From Vibrio viridaestus (GTDB lineage Bacteria; Pseudomonadota; Gammaproteobacteria; Enterobacterales; Vibrionaceae), in contig NZ_RJVQ01000002.1 in NCBI RefSeq assembly GCF_003856525.1, forward strand, positions 682,001 to 746,000: DNA of 64,000 nucleotides. The letters run 5' to 3'. Positions 25,021-33,385 of the stretch are shown here, piece by piece (position 1 is the first letter of the stretch; every line of letters begins with the position of its first letter). The translations under genes and the position numbers were made by a program. Under the pieces are notes generated by a model, which saw only the letters and a program-made list of their open reading frames with translations, was not told the origin of the DNA and ran no database searches.

Positions 25021-25578
25021 ATGGACGAATTAACTAAAATGCGTACAGGTGAGCTCTACAATCCCTATGTTGAGCAACTCATCAACATTAGAGTAAAGAC
25101 AAAAGAGCTGTTGCATCAATTCAACACTCTCAAACCGGGTAAAGACTCAAAGCCTATTCTTTATGAGCTTTTTGGCCGTTCTGGACGAGATATATCGATC
25201 AGTCCAAGTTTTCGCTGTGATTATGGCATCAATATTTATGTTGGTAACAATTTCTACGCAAACTATGACTGCGTAATATTGGATTGTGCTGAAGTTCATA
25301 TTGGCAATAACTGTTTGTTGGGACCTCAAGTAGGTATTTATACCGCGTGTCATCCCATCGATCCGAAGGAGCGTGCTTCGGGTCTTGAATTCGCAAAACC
25401 AATTGTGATTGGTAACAATTGTTGGATCGGTGGTCATGCGACAATCAATCCTGGGGTGACATTGGGCAATAACGTGGTAGTTGCGTCAGGTAGCGTTGTC
25501 ACTAAGGACTTTCCCTCCAATGTCGTCATCGGAGGGAATCCTGCACGGATTATTCGTTCATTAGATAGTGAGAATTAA
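25021..25578 (+). CDS. maltose/galactoside O-acetyltransferase-like hexapeptide enzyme
   Basis: The 185-residue left-handed beta-helix acetyltransferase belongs to the Maa/LacA/NodL family. An N-terminal Mac domain (MRTGELYNPYVEQL, about 1-55) is followed by hexapeptide repeats (VHIGNNCLLGPQVGIY, IVIGNNCWIGGHATINPGV). The catalytic His lies in TACHPIDPKER. It acetylates sugars with acetyl-CoA in the cytoplasm. Start: ATG at 25021 behind GAGAG. It is a single gene; a chemoreceptor relic lies upstream. Confidence 0.9.
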   Translation: MDELTKMRTGELYNPYVEQLINIRVKTKELLHQFNTLKPGKDSKPILYELFGRSGRDISISPSFRCDYGINIYVGNNFYANYDCVILDCAEVHIGNNCLLGPQVGIYTACHPIDPKERASGLEFAKPIVIGNNCWIGGHATINPGVTLGNNVVVASGSVVTKDFPSNVVIGGNPARIIRSLDSEN

Positions 25579-25753
25579 CTGATACATAAAATGACGATTC
25601 GCGTCTTTCTATCTCTCTAGTTTCAGGGTTGCATCGTGGTCAACATGAAACTTACACCTTCGTCACTGTTTATATTTTAATCGGTTGTTTTACCGTATAA
25701 GAGCACTTATTCTCGATGCGTGTGCAGTATTGAGATAGAGAAAGGTGACAACT

Positions 25754-26170
25754 ATGGTAACTAAGCACTCTGGCTCCTGTTTATGCGGTACAGTCCATTT
25801 TGAAATAGAGGGAGATTTCGACTCTTTCTATCTTTGTCATTGTAAGCACTGTCAGAAAGATACTGGCTCCGATCATGGCGCCAATTTATTTTCTCAGTCA
25901 GCAAAACTGACCTGGCTTCAGGGGCACGAAGCCGTTAAGACGTATCAATTGCCTAACACCCGCCACGCGAAAGCGTTCTGCTCGAATTGTGGCTCTGCAT
26001 TACCCAATAGTGAAAAGCCATTTGGTTTCTTAGTTGTTCCGGCAGGTTGTTTGGATAGCGCTTTGCATCAAACTCCGAACGCTCATTTGTATGCGGGAAG
26101 CCGGGCTCCCTGGTCACAACACTTAGAAGCGATCCCTAGTTTTTGGACAGTGCCTAACGCTGAAGACTGA
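25754..26170 (+). CDS. GFA family zinc protein
   Basis: The 138-residue protein belongs to the GFA (glutathione-dependent formaldehyde-activating enzyme-like, CENP-V) family. The full zinc-cysteine pattern is visible: GSCLCGTVHFE, CHCKHCQKDTGSDHG, and AFCSNCGSALPNS. These proteins bind two zincs; most members outside the Paracoccus enzyme have no proven activity. Start: ATG at 25754 behind AAAGG. A strong terminator follows. Confidence 0.88.
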   Translation: MVTKHSGSCLCGTVHFEIEGDFDSFYLCHCKHCQKDTGSDHGANLFSQSAKLTWLQGHEAVKTYQLPNTRHAKAFCSNCGSALPNSEKPFGFLVVPAGCLDSALHQTPNAHLYAGSRAPWSQHLEAIPSFWTVPNAED

Positions 26171-26201
26171 GATTGAACAAGAAAGTGATTGGAAAATAGA
26201 C

Positions 26202-26231
26202 AACCCGCTCTCGTTAGCGGGTTTCTTTTTA
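26202..26231 (+). terminator. rho-independent terminator
   Basis: AACCCGCT and AGCGGGTT pair around CTCGTT, followed by TCTTTTT. Confidence 0.85.
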
Positions 26232-26364
26232 TCTTTTTAGTATGAATTATTTGAAGTAAGTATAGAAAATTTTTATTCCATTCTCAGTGGAAATAAGGAA
26301 TGTTTTGGTTCTATTTTGGTGCAATTGCCTCATTGTGATGCAACAAAGCGATAGTTACTAGCGG

Positions 26365-27198
26365 TTAATAACACTGAATTCGGTCGAGATACTCTCGTTG
26401 TTTGACGCGATTTTGGTACTCTAATGGTGTGGCGCTAACGAGCTTCTTAAATTCCCGCAGAAAATGAGACTGGTCACTGAAACCTAGGTCGAATGCGAGG
26501 TCGGTGAAGGTAACACCATTTCCATGATTAATGTCATAAATTGCTGATTGACAACGAATTGCTCGACTAAAACCTTTCGGAGTTAAACCAATATCATTTT
26601 TGAACTGGCGCTGAAGAGTTCGCGCGGTATAGCCTGAATAGCGTTCGAGATCCTGAATCTGAATATTCCCCTTATGCTCACATATTTTGGCAACGATCTG
26701 AGCAGTCAGGTTGGAAGGTCTGCGAGCTTGCTTCTTTTGTAAAAACAGCTTAACGGTTAAGACCTGTTCTTCAAATGATTGGGTTGCAGCGATCTGTTCT
26801 ACGAGCTGATCTGCTCCTTTAAGAACATTTCTCAAATCACATTGTTTATCAATCACTTCACTGGCAGTAGTGTCCAAAAAGTCTGGAAACGTTCCTGGAT
26901 TAAATCGGACACCAAAGTAGCGGCGATTATAATTAAACTGCACCGAACGTGCTTCTAAAGTGGTGCCACAGACCATCGCAGAGGGTGATTCGGCATCACA
27001 ATCGAATAATAGATCAATACAGCCATCAGGCACAGCAATTGTTGGGTCGCTTTTCGGGCCAGACTTGAAGCTGTAGTAATGTGAAACAGACGGATTATCG
27101 GTTTTTAAATGGGTAAAAAACTGCTGTGCACTCATAACAAACCAAGGCTGCTTTGAGTGGATTCCAGCTACTTTACAAACGGTCGCTAAATTGTCCAT
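26365..27198 (-). CDS. AraC-family regulator of the adjacent catabolic operon
   Basis: The 277-residue regulator has an AraC double helix-turn-helix at the C-terminus (about 170-270; RTLQRQFKNDIGLTPKGFSR and FTDLAFDLGFSDQSHFLREFKK). A ligand-type N-terminal domain reads PDGCIDLLFD, then RYFGVRFNPG. It is divergent by 205 bases from a four-gene catabolic operon, so it probably activates that operon in response to the substrate. The start is uncertain: ATG at 27198 or the internal ATG at 27135; neither has a strong ribosome site. Confidence 0.85.
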   Translation of the reverse strand: MDNLATVCKVAGIHSKQPWFVMSAQQFFTHLKTDNPSVSHYYSFKSGPKSDPTIAVPDGCIDLLFDCDAESPSAMVCGTTLEARSVQFNYNRRYFGVRFNPGTFPDFLDTTASEVIDKQCDLRNVLKGADQLVEQIAATQSFEEQVLTVKLFLQKKQARRPSNLTAQIVAKICEHKGNIQIQDLERYSGYTARTLQRQFKNDIGLTPKGFSRAIRCQSAIYDINHGNGVTFTDLAFDLGFSDQSHFLREFKKLVSATPLEYQNRVKQREYLDRIQCY

Positions 27199-27403
27199 AC
27201 GCCGATACCCTTTTCCAAAATCGTTAATGTTTACCCGTTGGATATTGCAAAGTGAGTGCCAGCTTTTCTGGAGGAAAGCAGCTCTCAGTAATGTCGTAAA
27301 AGTTCAATACGCGCATAAATTCTCACCATAGTATCGATAACGAAAAGGCTACCAGACGTGATGGTAACCACTGGATACAATGTAAAAGGATGTAGGTGAG
27401 AGT

Positions 27404-28543
27404 ATGTCGGATACTACTAAAATAGATTTTATCTATCTGTCTGAACAAGACATGATCAAAGCGGGTGTAACAGATATGCCTGCATGTGTGGATACGATGG
27501 AAGAGATGTTCACGCTACTTTATAAAGGCGATTATCGCATGGCGGGTCCAAACAGTGACTCACACGGTGCGATGATTACATTTCCCGACGAATCTCCTTT
27601 CCCTAGTATGCCAAAACCAACGGCTGATCGTCGCTTGATGGCTATGCCTGCTTATCTTGGTGGCAGTTTTCAGACCTGTGGTGTGAAATGGTATGGCTCG
27701 AATATCGCAAACCGCGAAAAAGGTCTGCCACGTTCTATCCTTATGTTCATTCTGAATGATATTGAAACTGGTGCACCACTCGCGTACATGTCTGCAAATC
27801 TACTTTCTGCTTACCGTACCGGTGCTGTACCTGGCGTCGGCGCGCGTCATTTGGCTCGTAAAGATTCTAAAGTGATTGGTCTACTTGGTCCGGGTGTGAT
27901 GGGCAGAACTGCCGTTGCTGCGTTCATCGCGGCATGTCCCGAGATTGATACGGTCAAAGTTAAAGGTCGTGGACAAAAGAGTTTGGATGATTTCATTACC
28001 TGGCTCAATGTTAATTATCCTCAGGTTACGAATATCAAAGTCGTCGATACGCTTGAAGACGTTGTGCGTGACTCCGATATCGTCACTTACTGTAATTCAG
28101 GCGAAGCAGGTGATCCTTCTACTTATCCAATTGTGAAACGGGAGTGGGTTAAACCTGGAACATTTTTGGCGATGCCAGCGTACTGCAGTCTTGATGATGA
28201 TATGGAAAAAAATGATGTTCGTAAGGTTCTGGATAACACTGGTTTGTACCAAGCTTGGTATGAAGAAGTGCCTAAGCCAGCCCACAACTATATCCCTCTG
28301 CCAGGCGTACGATTCATGGACATGATCGCTGAAGGCAAACTTACTCTAGAACAGCTAGAAGACATCGGCAAAATTACCGCAGGTGATGCCCCTGGACGCA
28401 AAAATGATGAAGAGATCATCATTATGTCTGTCGGTGGTATGCCGGTTGAAGACGTTGCTTGGGGAACTCGTATTTATCGAAACGCTGTGGAAAAAGGCAT
28501 TGGCATCAAACTCAATCTTTGGGATGAGCCAGCGCTCCGTTAA
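27404..28543 (+). CDS. ornithine cyclodeaminase-like protein of an amine-catabolic operon
   Basis: The 379-residue protein belongs to the OCD/mu-crystallin family, with a GLLGPGVMGRTAVAAFIAACPE NAD-binding loop (about 164-185) and a substrate-site region YRTGAVPGVGARHLA. Family members reduce or deaminate imines and cyclic amino acids using NAD(P). Members of this longer subgroup are, as I recall, sometimes annotated 'tyramine oxidase subunit B'; I cannot verify that here. Start: ATG at 27404 behind AGGTGAGAG. It is first in an operon with RidA, an FAD oxidoreductase and an APC permease. Confidence 0.85.
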   Translation: MSDTTKIDFIYLSEQDMIKAGVTDMPACVDTMEEMFTLLYKGDYRMAGPNSDSHGAMITFPDESPFPSMPKPTADRRLMAMPAYLGGSFQTCGVKWYGSNIANREKGLPRSILMFILNDIETGAPLAYMSANLLSAYRTGAVPGVGARHLARKDSKVIGLLGPGVMGRTAVAAFIAACPEIDTVKVKGRGQKSLDDFITWLNVNYPQVTNIKVVDTLEDVVRDSDIVTYCNSGEAGDPSTYPIVKREWVKPGTFLAMPAYCSLDDDMEKNDVRKVLDNTGLYQAWYEEVPKPAHNYIPLPGVRFMDMIAEGKLTLEQLEDIGKITAGDAPGRKNDEEIIIMSVGGMPVEDVAWGTRIYRNAVEKGIGIKLNLWDEPALR

Positions 28544-28583
28544 TTCATTACAACAATAAAAAACCTGTTTAGGAATAGTCCAA

Positions 28584-29003
28584 ATGACTCGTATCGTAAA
28601 AGTAAAATCAGGCTCAAAACTGGAAGATGTCGCGAGCTACTCACGCGTAGTCTCCGTCGATAATTGGATCTTCGTTTCCAATACTGCCGGTCGTAACCCA
28701 GAAACAAATGAAATGCCAACAGATGTATTTGAACAAACCGATCAGGTGTTTAAAAACATCGAGCGCGCATTAGCTTCTGTAGATTCGTCTTTAGCCGATG
28801 TGGTGACATCAAAAGTGTTCATCCAAGACCCTAAAGATGTGCCAGCAGTAATGGAATATATCGGTGGAAAATTTAAAGGGATTGACCCGGCTACAACAGT
28901 CACTTGCCCGCCATTAGGTTCCACTATCTATAAAGTAGAACTTGAAGTCACTGCATTTCGTGGTGCGGCACAAAGTGATGTTGAGAAAGTTAGGTTGAAG
29001 TAA
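28584..29003 (+). CDS. RidA-family protein lacking the catalytic Arg
   Basis: The 139-residue protein has the RidA (YjgF/UK114) fold. RidA enzymes speed hydrolysis of reactive enamine/imine intermediates produced by amino-acid enzymes. The usual family C-terminal block around the catalytic Arg (P-A-R-S) reads PATTVTCPPLG here, so the Arg (R105 in E. coli RidA) is replaced by Thr. That places it among the Rid subgroups without confirmed imine deaminase activity. Its place between an OCD-like enzyme and an FAD oxidoreductase suggests it works on their imine product, or serves as a subunit. Confidence 0.85.
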   Translation: MTRIVKVKSGSKLEDVASYSRVVSVDNWIFVSNTAGRNPETNEMPTDVFEQTDQVFKNIERALASVDSSLADVVTSKVFIQDPKDVPAVMEYIGGKFKGIDPATTVTCPPLGSTIYKVELEVTAFRGAAQSDVEKVRLK

Positions 29004-29057
29004 ACAAGGTCGTTTGGCTGGCATCTTGGTGATGTCAGCTTACTTAGGAATATCGCT

Positions 29058-30350
29058 ATGATCAAAACATTAGAGTATGTCGAAACCCCAAATGAACTGC
29101 CGAAATCGACCAGTGTGGTCATTATCGGTGGTGGTATTGTTGGTATAAGTGCTGCACTGACACTGGCTGAACGCAACATTCCAGTCGTCGTCCTAGAAAA
29201 GGGATTTGTTGGCGCGGAGCAGTCAGCCCGAAACTTGGGTTGGATCCGTAAAACCAACCGCCATGCGGAAGATATACCTTTGGCACTTGCTGCCGATCGT
29301 TTGTGGGCAGATATGCCTAATCGTATTGGGCGTGACGTTGATTACCAACGTAGCGGAATAATGTTCCTTTCTCCTAATGAACAACAAACAGCAGTGCAGG
29401 AAGCGTGGCTTAAGTCGGTTGAACACCTCAACATTGACTCAAAAATGCTGAGTAAAAAAGAGATTGACGCTATGGTTCCCGGTGGCGTTGGGCAGTGGAA
29501 TGGTGGGTTATACACAGAATCTGACGGTAGAGCTGAGCCTTCTATCGCGACCAGTGCCATGGCAAAGGCGGCGATTCAGAAAGGGGCGATAGTTGTTCAA
29601 AACTGCGCAGTACGCGGCCTGTCTCGTTCCGCTGGAAAAGTTAGTGGTGTCATCACGGAAAAAGGCGAAATTCAATGTGAGCAAGTACTCTTGGCAGGAG
29701 GTGCTTGGTCAAGACGTTTCTTAGGCAATCACGGTGTTTCGTTACCGTCTCTTCATCTGATTTGTTCTGTATTGAGAACAAAACCAATGGAAGGACCGAC
29801 AGATATTGCTGTTGCTGCTCCTAACTTCTCTTTCCGTAAGCATCTTGATGGTGGCTTTGTCATCATGCAGCGTGGCGCAATCGAAGCTCCATTAACGTTA
29901 GATCATCTCTTAATTGGTCACCGTTATTTACATCAACTCAAAGAGCAGGGAAGCGCACTGCGTATTTCTCTGGGCAAACATTTTCTTAAAGATTTAAAAA
30001 TTCCAAGACGCTGGTCAATCGAAACACCAACGTTCTTCGAAAACATTCGCACTATGGACCCGATTCATAACCCAAGTTTGAATCAGGAAGCATTGACTAA
30101 TCTTCGCAAAGCTTGGCCGCAGTTTAAGCAGGCGGATATTGCTGAAGAATGGGCCGGAATGATCGATGTAACGCCGGATTCAAAACCCGTCATTGACCAA
30201 ATTAGTGCAATACCTGGCTTAACGATAGCGACCGGATTCTCTGGTCATGGCTTTGGCACAGGACCTGCAGCAGGTCATTTAGCCGCAGATCTTGTCAGTG
30301 GGGTAGAACCTATTGTTGATCCGAAGCCCTATCAGTTTAGTCGTCTATAA
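29058..30350 (+). CDS. FAD-dependent oxidoreductase (DAO family)
   Basis: The 430-residue DadA/glycine-oxidase-type flavoprotein has its FAD-binding GGGIVGISAALTLAER at about 26-41 (GxGxxG) and an E at the end of the second strand. The FAD-contact loop SARNLGWIRKTNRH follows. The C-terminal block ATGFSGHGFGTGPAAGHLAADLV is typical of the family. It should oxidise a primary or secondary amine or amino acid to an imine in the cytoplasm, passing electrons to oxygen or a quinone. It lies between RidA and the permease in the operon. Confidence 0.88.
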   Translation: MIKTLEYVETPNELPKSTSVVIIGGGIVGISAALTLAERNIPVVVLEKGFVGAEQSARNLGWIRKTNRHAEDIPLALAADRLWADMPNRIGRDVDYQRSGIMFLSPNEQQTAVQEAWLKSVEHLNIDSKMLSKKEIDAMVPGGVGQWNGGLYTESDGRAEPSIATSAMAKAAIQKGAIVVQNCAVRGLSRSAGKVSGVITEKGEIQCEQVLLAGGAWSRRFLGNHGVSLPSLHLICSVLRTKPMEGPTDIAVAAPNFSFRKHLDGGFVIMQRGAIEAPLTLDHLLIGHRYLHQLKEQGSALRISLGKHFLKDLKIPRRWSIETPTFFENIRTMDPIHNPSLNQEALTNLRKAWPQFKQADIAEEWAGMIDVTPDSKPVIDQISAIPGLTIATGFSGHGFGTGPAAGHLAADLVSGVEPIVDPKPYQFSRL

Positions 30351-30388
30351 ATAATGGATTTGATTTTAGTGACATAAGGAAGAGCAAA

Positions 30389-31789
30389 ATGAGCGAACTA
30401 GCACAGTCGACTAAATTGAGGACCGCTGAAGGATCAGCAACTAATAATCAAAAAGCGAAAATGGGTTTACCGACCATGATGGGTATTTGCATCGGGTTGG
30501 TGATTGTTCAAGGTGCCATGATATCGGCAACTCAAGGTATCGGCTTAGGCGGAATGTCTTTTGTCGCCGCAATGATTTGTGCTTTTGTTTTGGCACAATG
30601 TAATGCCATGAGTTTTGCTGAGTTATCGCTAATGTTTCCTGAGGAAGGAACACTCGCGACTTATACTCGAAAAGCGATGGGACATTTCCCTGCTATCGTC
30701 TCGGTATTTGCCGGATATGTCGTTGTAGCTGTATTAGCGTTACCCGTCGAAATGTTTTTGGTGGAAACAATGTTAGGGCAGCTTTTCCCTGGCGCGGCGT
30801 CAGATAAGCTGATACCTATCGTTATTCTGGCACTCCTTACTGTGACCAACCTTGTGGGTACGGATATTTTTGCCAAAGTTCAGAATTTATTGGCATTTAT
30901 TCTGGTTGCTGCCTTAGTGATTGTGGGCTTTTGCGCAGTAACGGGTGTGAGTGAACCTCATCCTGAATTGACTGGTACGACGGTCGATTGGAGCTTCAAT
31001 GGCGTAATGGATGGTAGTTTTGTTGGTTTGATTGCGTTAGCTATGTGGCTGATGGTAGGTGTGGAATTCATCTGTCCGATGGTCAACGACGTGAAAAATC
31101 CAATGAAGAATATTCCACGCGCTATGCATCTCTCTCTTGTCATGATCTTTTGTATCTTTTTGGCATTTGCGTACGGAGCCAGTCTGTATCTGAATGTGGA
31201 TACATTAGTTAATGCACCGATACCATACCTTGATTATATCAACGCAGTATTTGGTAAAAGCGGTTTGATTATCGCCACCGTTATGGCTTTAGCTGCGACT
31301 TGCAGCACGATTAATACTATCTTGGCATCGGTCCCGCGCATGTTGCATGGTATGGCTATGGAAGGTCAGGTGTTCCCAATGCTTAAAGCACAAAATAAAT
31401 TCGGTGCACCTTGGGTTGGTATTCTAATGATTGCTGTGTGCACGACGATACCGTATCTGTTGGTCGATGTGGACTCGCTAATCATTCTGGTTATCGCTGC
31501 AACAACCAGTTGGTTACTAGCATATATCGTGGCGCACATTGACGTTATCGTGTTACGTAAGCGCCTTCCACAAGCGAAGCGTCCTTATAAAACACCATTT
31601 TATCCTGTGCCACAGATCGTTGGTATCGTTGCAATGATTTATGTGGCCTTGAATAACTCACCCTCTCCGGAGATGACCACGATGGTATACAGCATCACTG
31701 GCGGAATTCTAGCCTTGGTTGCTCTAATCACGGTCGTTTGGGTGAAGTTCTTTATGAAGAAAGGGTTATTTACACCTGATATGGATTAG
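30389..31789 (+). CDS. APC-superfamily amino acid/amine permease
   Basis: The 466-residue polytopic inner-membrane protein has twelve hydrophobic segments. An APC-type signature is seen in TM1 (GLVIVQGAMISATQGIGLGG) and TM6-8 (LIALAMWLMVGVEFICPMVND). It is the last gene of the operon and should import the substrate that the FAD and OCD-like enzymes degrade. A terminator follows 30 bases later. Start: ATG at 30389 behind AAGGAAG. Confidence 0.9.
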   Translation: MSELAQSTKLRTAEGSATNNQKAKMGLPTMMGICIGLVIVQGAMISATQGIGLGGMSFVAAMICAFVLAQCNAMSFAELSLMFPEEGTLATYTRKAMGHFPAIVSVFAGYVVVAVLALPVEMFLVETMLGQLFPGAASDKLIPIVILALLTVTNLVGTDIFAKVQNLLAFILVAALVIVGFCAVTGVSEPHPELTGTTVDWSFNGVMDGSFVGLIALAMWLMVGVEFICPMVNDVKNPMKNIPRAMHLSLVMIFCIFLAFAYGASLYLNVDTLVNAPIPYLDYINAVFGKSGLIIATVMALAATCSTINTILASVPRMLHGMAMEGQVFPMLKAQNKFGAPWVGILMIAVCTTIPYLLVDVDSLIILVIAATTSWLLAYIVAHIDVIVLRKRLPQAKRPYKTPFYPVPQIVGIVAMIYVALNNSPSPEMTTMVYSITGGILALVALITVVWVKFFMKKGLFTPDMD

Positions 31790-31818
31790 TGTTTGCCCTA
31801 ATGTCTTTCAGTCGTGTT

Positions 31819-31852
31819 TGGAGCTGGATGGTCCGATTCAGCTCCTTTTTTA
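31819..31852. terminator. terminator between permease and SdpI-family genes
   Basis: GGAGCTG and CAGCTCC pair around GATGGTCCGATT and are followed by TTTTTTATTTT on the plus strand. Confidence 0.8.
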
Positions 31853-32185
31853 TTTTCGCAAGGTTTTGGCATACAGCATTGTCTGGTAAAAGGGCACAAT
31901 CAGAATTAAAGGGGCGAGCTCTGAGAAAAAGGTTGTCGTAGTGCCAAATGTTGGCAAAAACAAAGTAGCAACCCCAAAAGCAATGACGTAATAAGACCAA
32001 CTAATGAGTTTTTTGGCACCGAATTCATTAATTAAAAACCAATTATCAGTTGAATGGAAAGAGGCCTTATGTCGAATACCGTACCAAGGATTCATGCGAA
32101 TTTTTCTACGTAGCAGTGGAATGGAAATAACGACGATTATCAACCCTAAGAATATATTTTCACTGCCGATCAAACTGTTATGCAT
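31850..32185 (-). CDS. SdpI family membrane protein
   Basis: The 111-residue protein has three hydrophobic segments and the SdpI family block NPWYGIRHKASFHSTDNW near residues 33-50. SdpI of Bacillus gives immunity to the SdpC toxin, but most family members have unknown roles. Here it is a short single gene, convergent with the permease gene and divergent from the sensor kinase gene; no toxin gene is visible. Confidence 0.75.
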   Translation of the reverse strand: MHNSLIGSENIFLGLIIVVISIPLLRRKIRMNPWYGIRHKASFHSTDNWFLINEFGAKKLISWSYYVIAFGVATLFLPTFGTTTTFFSELAPLILIVPFYQTMLYAKTLRK

Positions 32186-32238
32186 ATCGGTTCCCTCCGA
32201 TTTCCTCTGACCTTCTATGTTGTATCAAAATACCGCTC

Positions 32239-33378
32239 GTGTTTCTAAGAGCAATATCTGAAAAACAATTTTACGCCTTTTTTACGCGCTTAACTTTCAA
32301 GGTGGTGTTAAAGTCTTTTGTACTCTCAATTCCAAGTATATTTGTTATCTTCATGAAAAGTTGGCGTATTAACGATTTTCTATTTTCGCTTATTGTATTG
32401 ATATGCGGATTAACCAGCAGTTTGTTAATCGATGAGACTTTTCACTCGACGATTTCAGTATTGTCTATATTGCAATTAGCCGTTGTCGTGATTGCGTTGA
32501 AGTGTAATTCTAAATTGGCCTATATTTCCGCTTTTATTGAGGCCGTTAGCTACAATCTGCTATTCACATCACCACGTTACTCCTTACAAATGTTTCATAC
32601 AGAAGATGTTCTGAATCTTGTGTTCTTTCTGATTGTTGCGTTGCTGACCAGTCAACTGGCAGGCCATTATCGACGCCAGCAAGATGCATTGAAGCAGGAA
32701 CAATTGCGCAGTAGCATTTTGTTGTCTGTATCGCATGACTTAAGAACGCCACTTGCGGCAATTATCGGTACTCTGACAACGTTAAAAGAGTATATGGATA
32801 AGCTCGATACTGAGCAGAAACATGAGTTGCTCGACAGTGCAACGATGGAAAGTCATCGTCTGCATCAGTACATTGAAAATCTGTTACAGGCCACTAAGCT
32901 GCAACACGGTGCTTTAAAAGTAAAACGGACAGATGAGTCATTAATTGATGTCGTGCGCCAGGCAATATTGCGCTTCAATGAGAAACAAAAGCGGATTAAT
33001 CTTGATTGCCACGGGGAGTTATCGAATACCAAGATTAGTGCGTCTCTTATTGAACAAGCGGTGTTTAATGTTCTTGATAACGCGCTGTTCTATTCGCCCG
33101 ACGATGACATCATTGACGTAATAATCTATCAGCAAGACACATTTCTAGTGATTGATATTCAAGATCGCGGCATTGGCATTACGGCTGAACAAGCAGAGCA
33201 AATGTTCGATCTCTTTTATCGAAACGCAACAGGGAAAAAGAGTGAAGGTGGCGTAGGGCTTGGTTTGGCAGTAGCTAAGGGGATAATTGAAGCCCATCAG
33301 GGGCGTATTGAAGCAATACCTATGGAGCAGGGATGCCTGATCCGTTCTATGATCCCAATTATTCACGATACGTACTAG
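32239..33378 (+). CDS. KdpD-like sensor histidine kinase (DUF4118 type)
   Basis: The 379-residue membrane histidine kinase resembles the C-terminal half of KdpD: hydrophobic segments at about 22-140 (DUF4118-like), then HisKA with the phospho-His H166 in SHDLRTPLA. The ATP domain follows with N-box FNVLDNALFYSP (about 275), DRGIGI and GVGLGLAVAKG. The long cytoplasmic Usp/KdpD sensor part of full KdpD is absent. It precedes a TrkH-type potassium channel gene by 7 bases, and a KdpE-like regulator follows that, so the operon senses and serves potassium or turgor. The start is weak: a GTG at 32239 without a ribosome site; the ATG at 32353 is another possibility. Confidence 0.85.
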   Translation: MFLRAISEKQFYAFFTRLTFKVVLKSFVLSIPSIFVIFMKSWRINDFLFSLIVLICGLTSSLLIDETFHSTISVLSILQLAVVVIALKCNSKLAYISAFIEAVSYNLLFTSPRYSLQMFHTEDVLNLVFFLIVALLTSQLAGHYRRQQDALKQEQLRSSILLSVSHDLRTPLAAIIGTLTTLKEYMDKLDTEQKHELLDSATMESHRLHQYIENLLQATKLQHGALKVKRTDESLIDVVRQAILRFNEKQKRINLDCHGELSNTKISASLIEQAVFNVLDNALFYSPDDDIIDVIIYQQDTFLVIDIQDRGIGITAEQAEQMFDLFYRNATGKKSEGGVGLGLAVAKGIIEAHQGRIEAIPMEQGCLIRSMIPIIHDTY

Positions 33379-33385
33379 GGGAACT

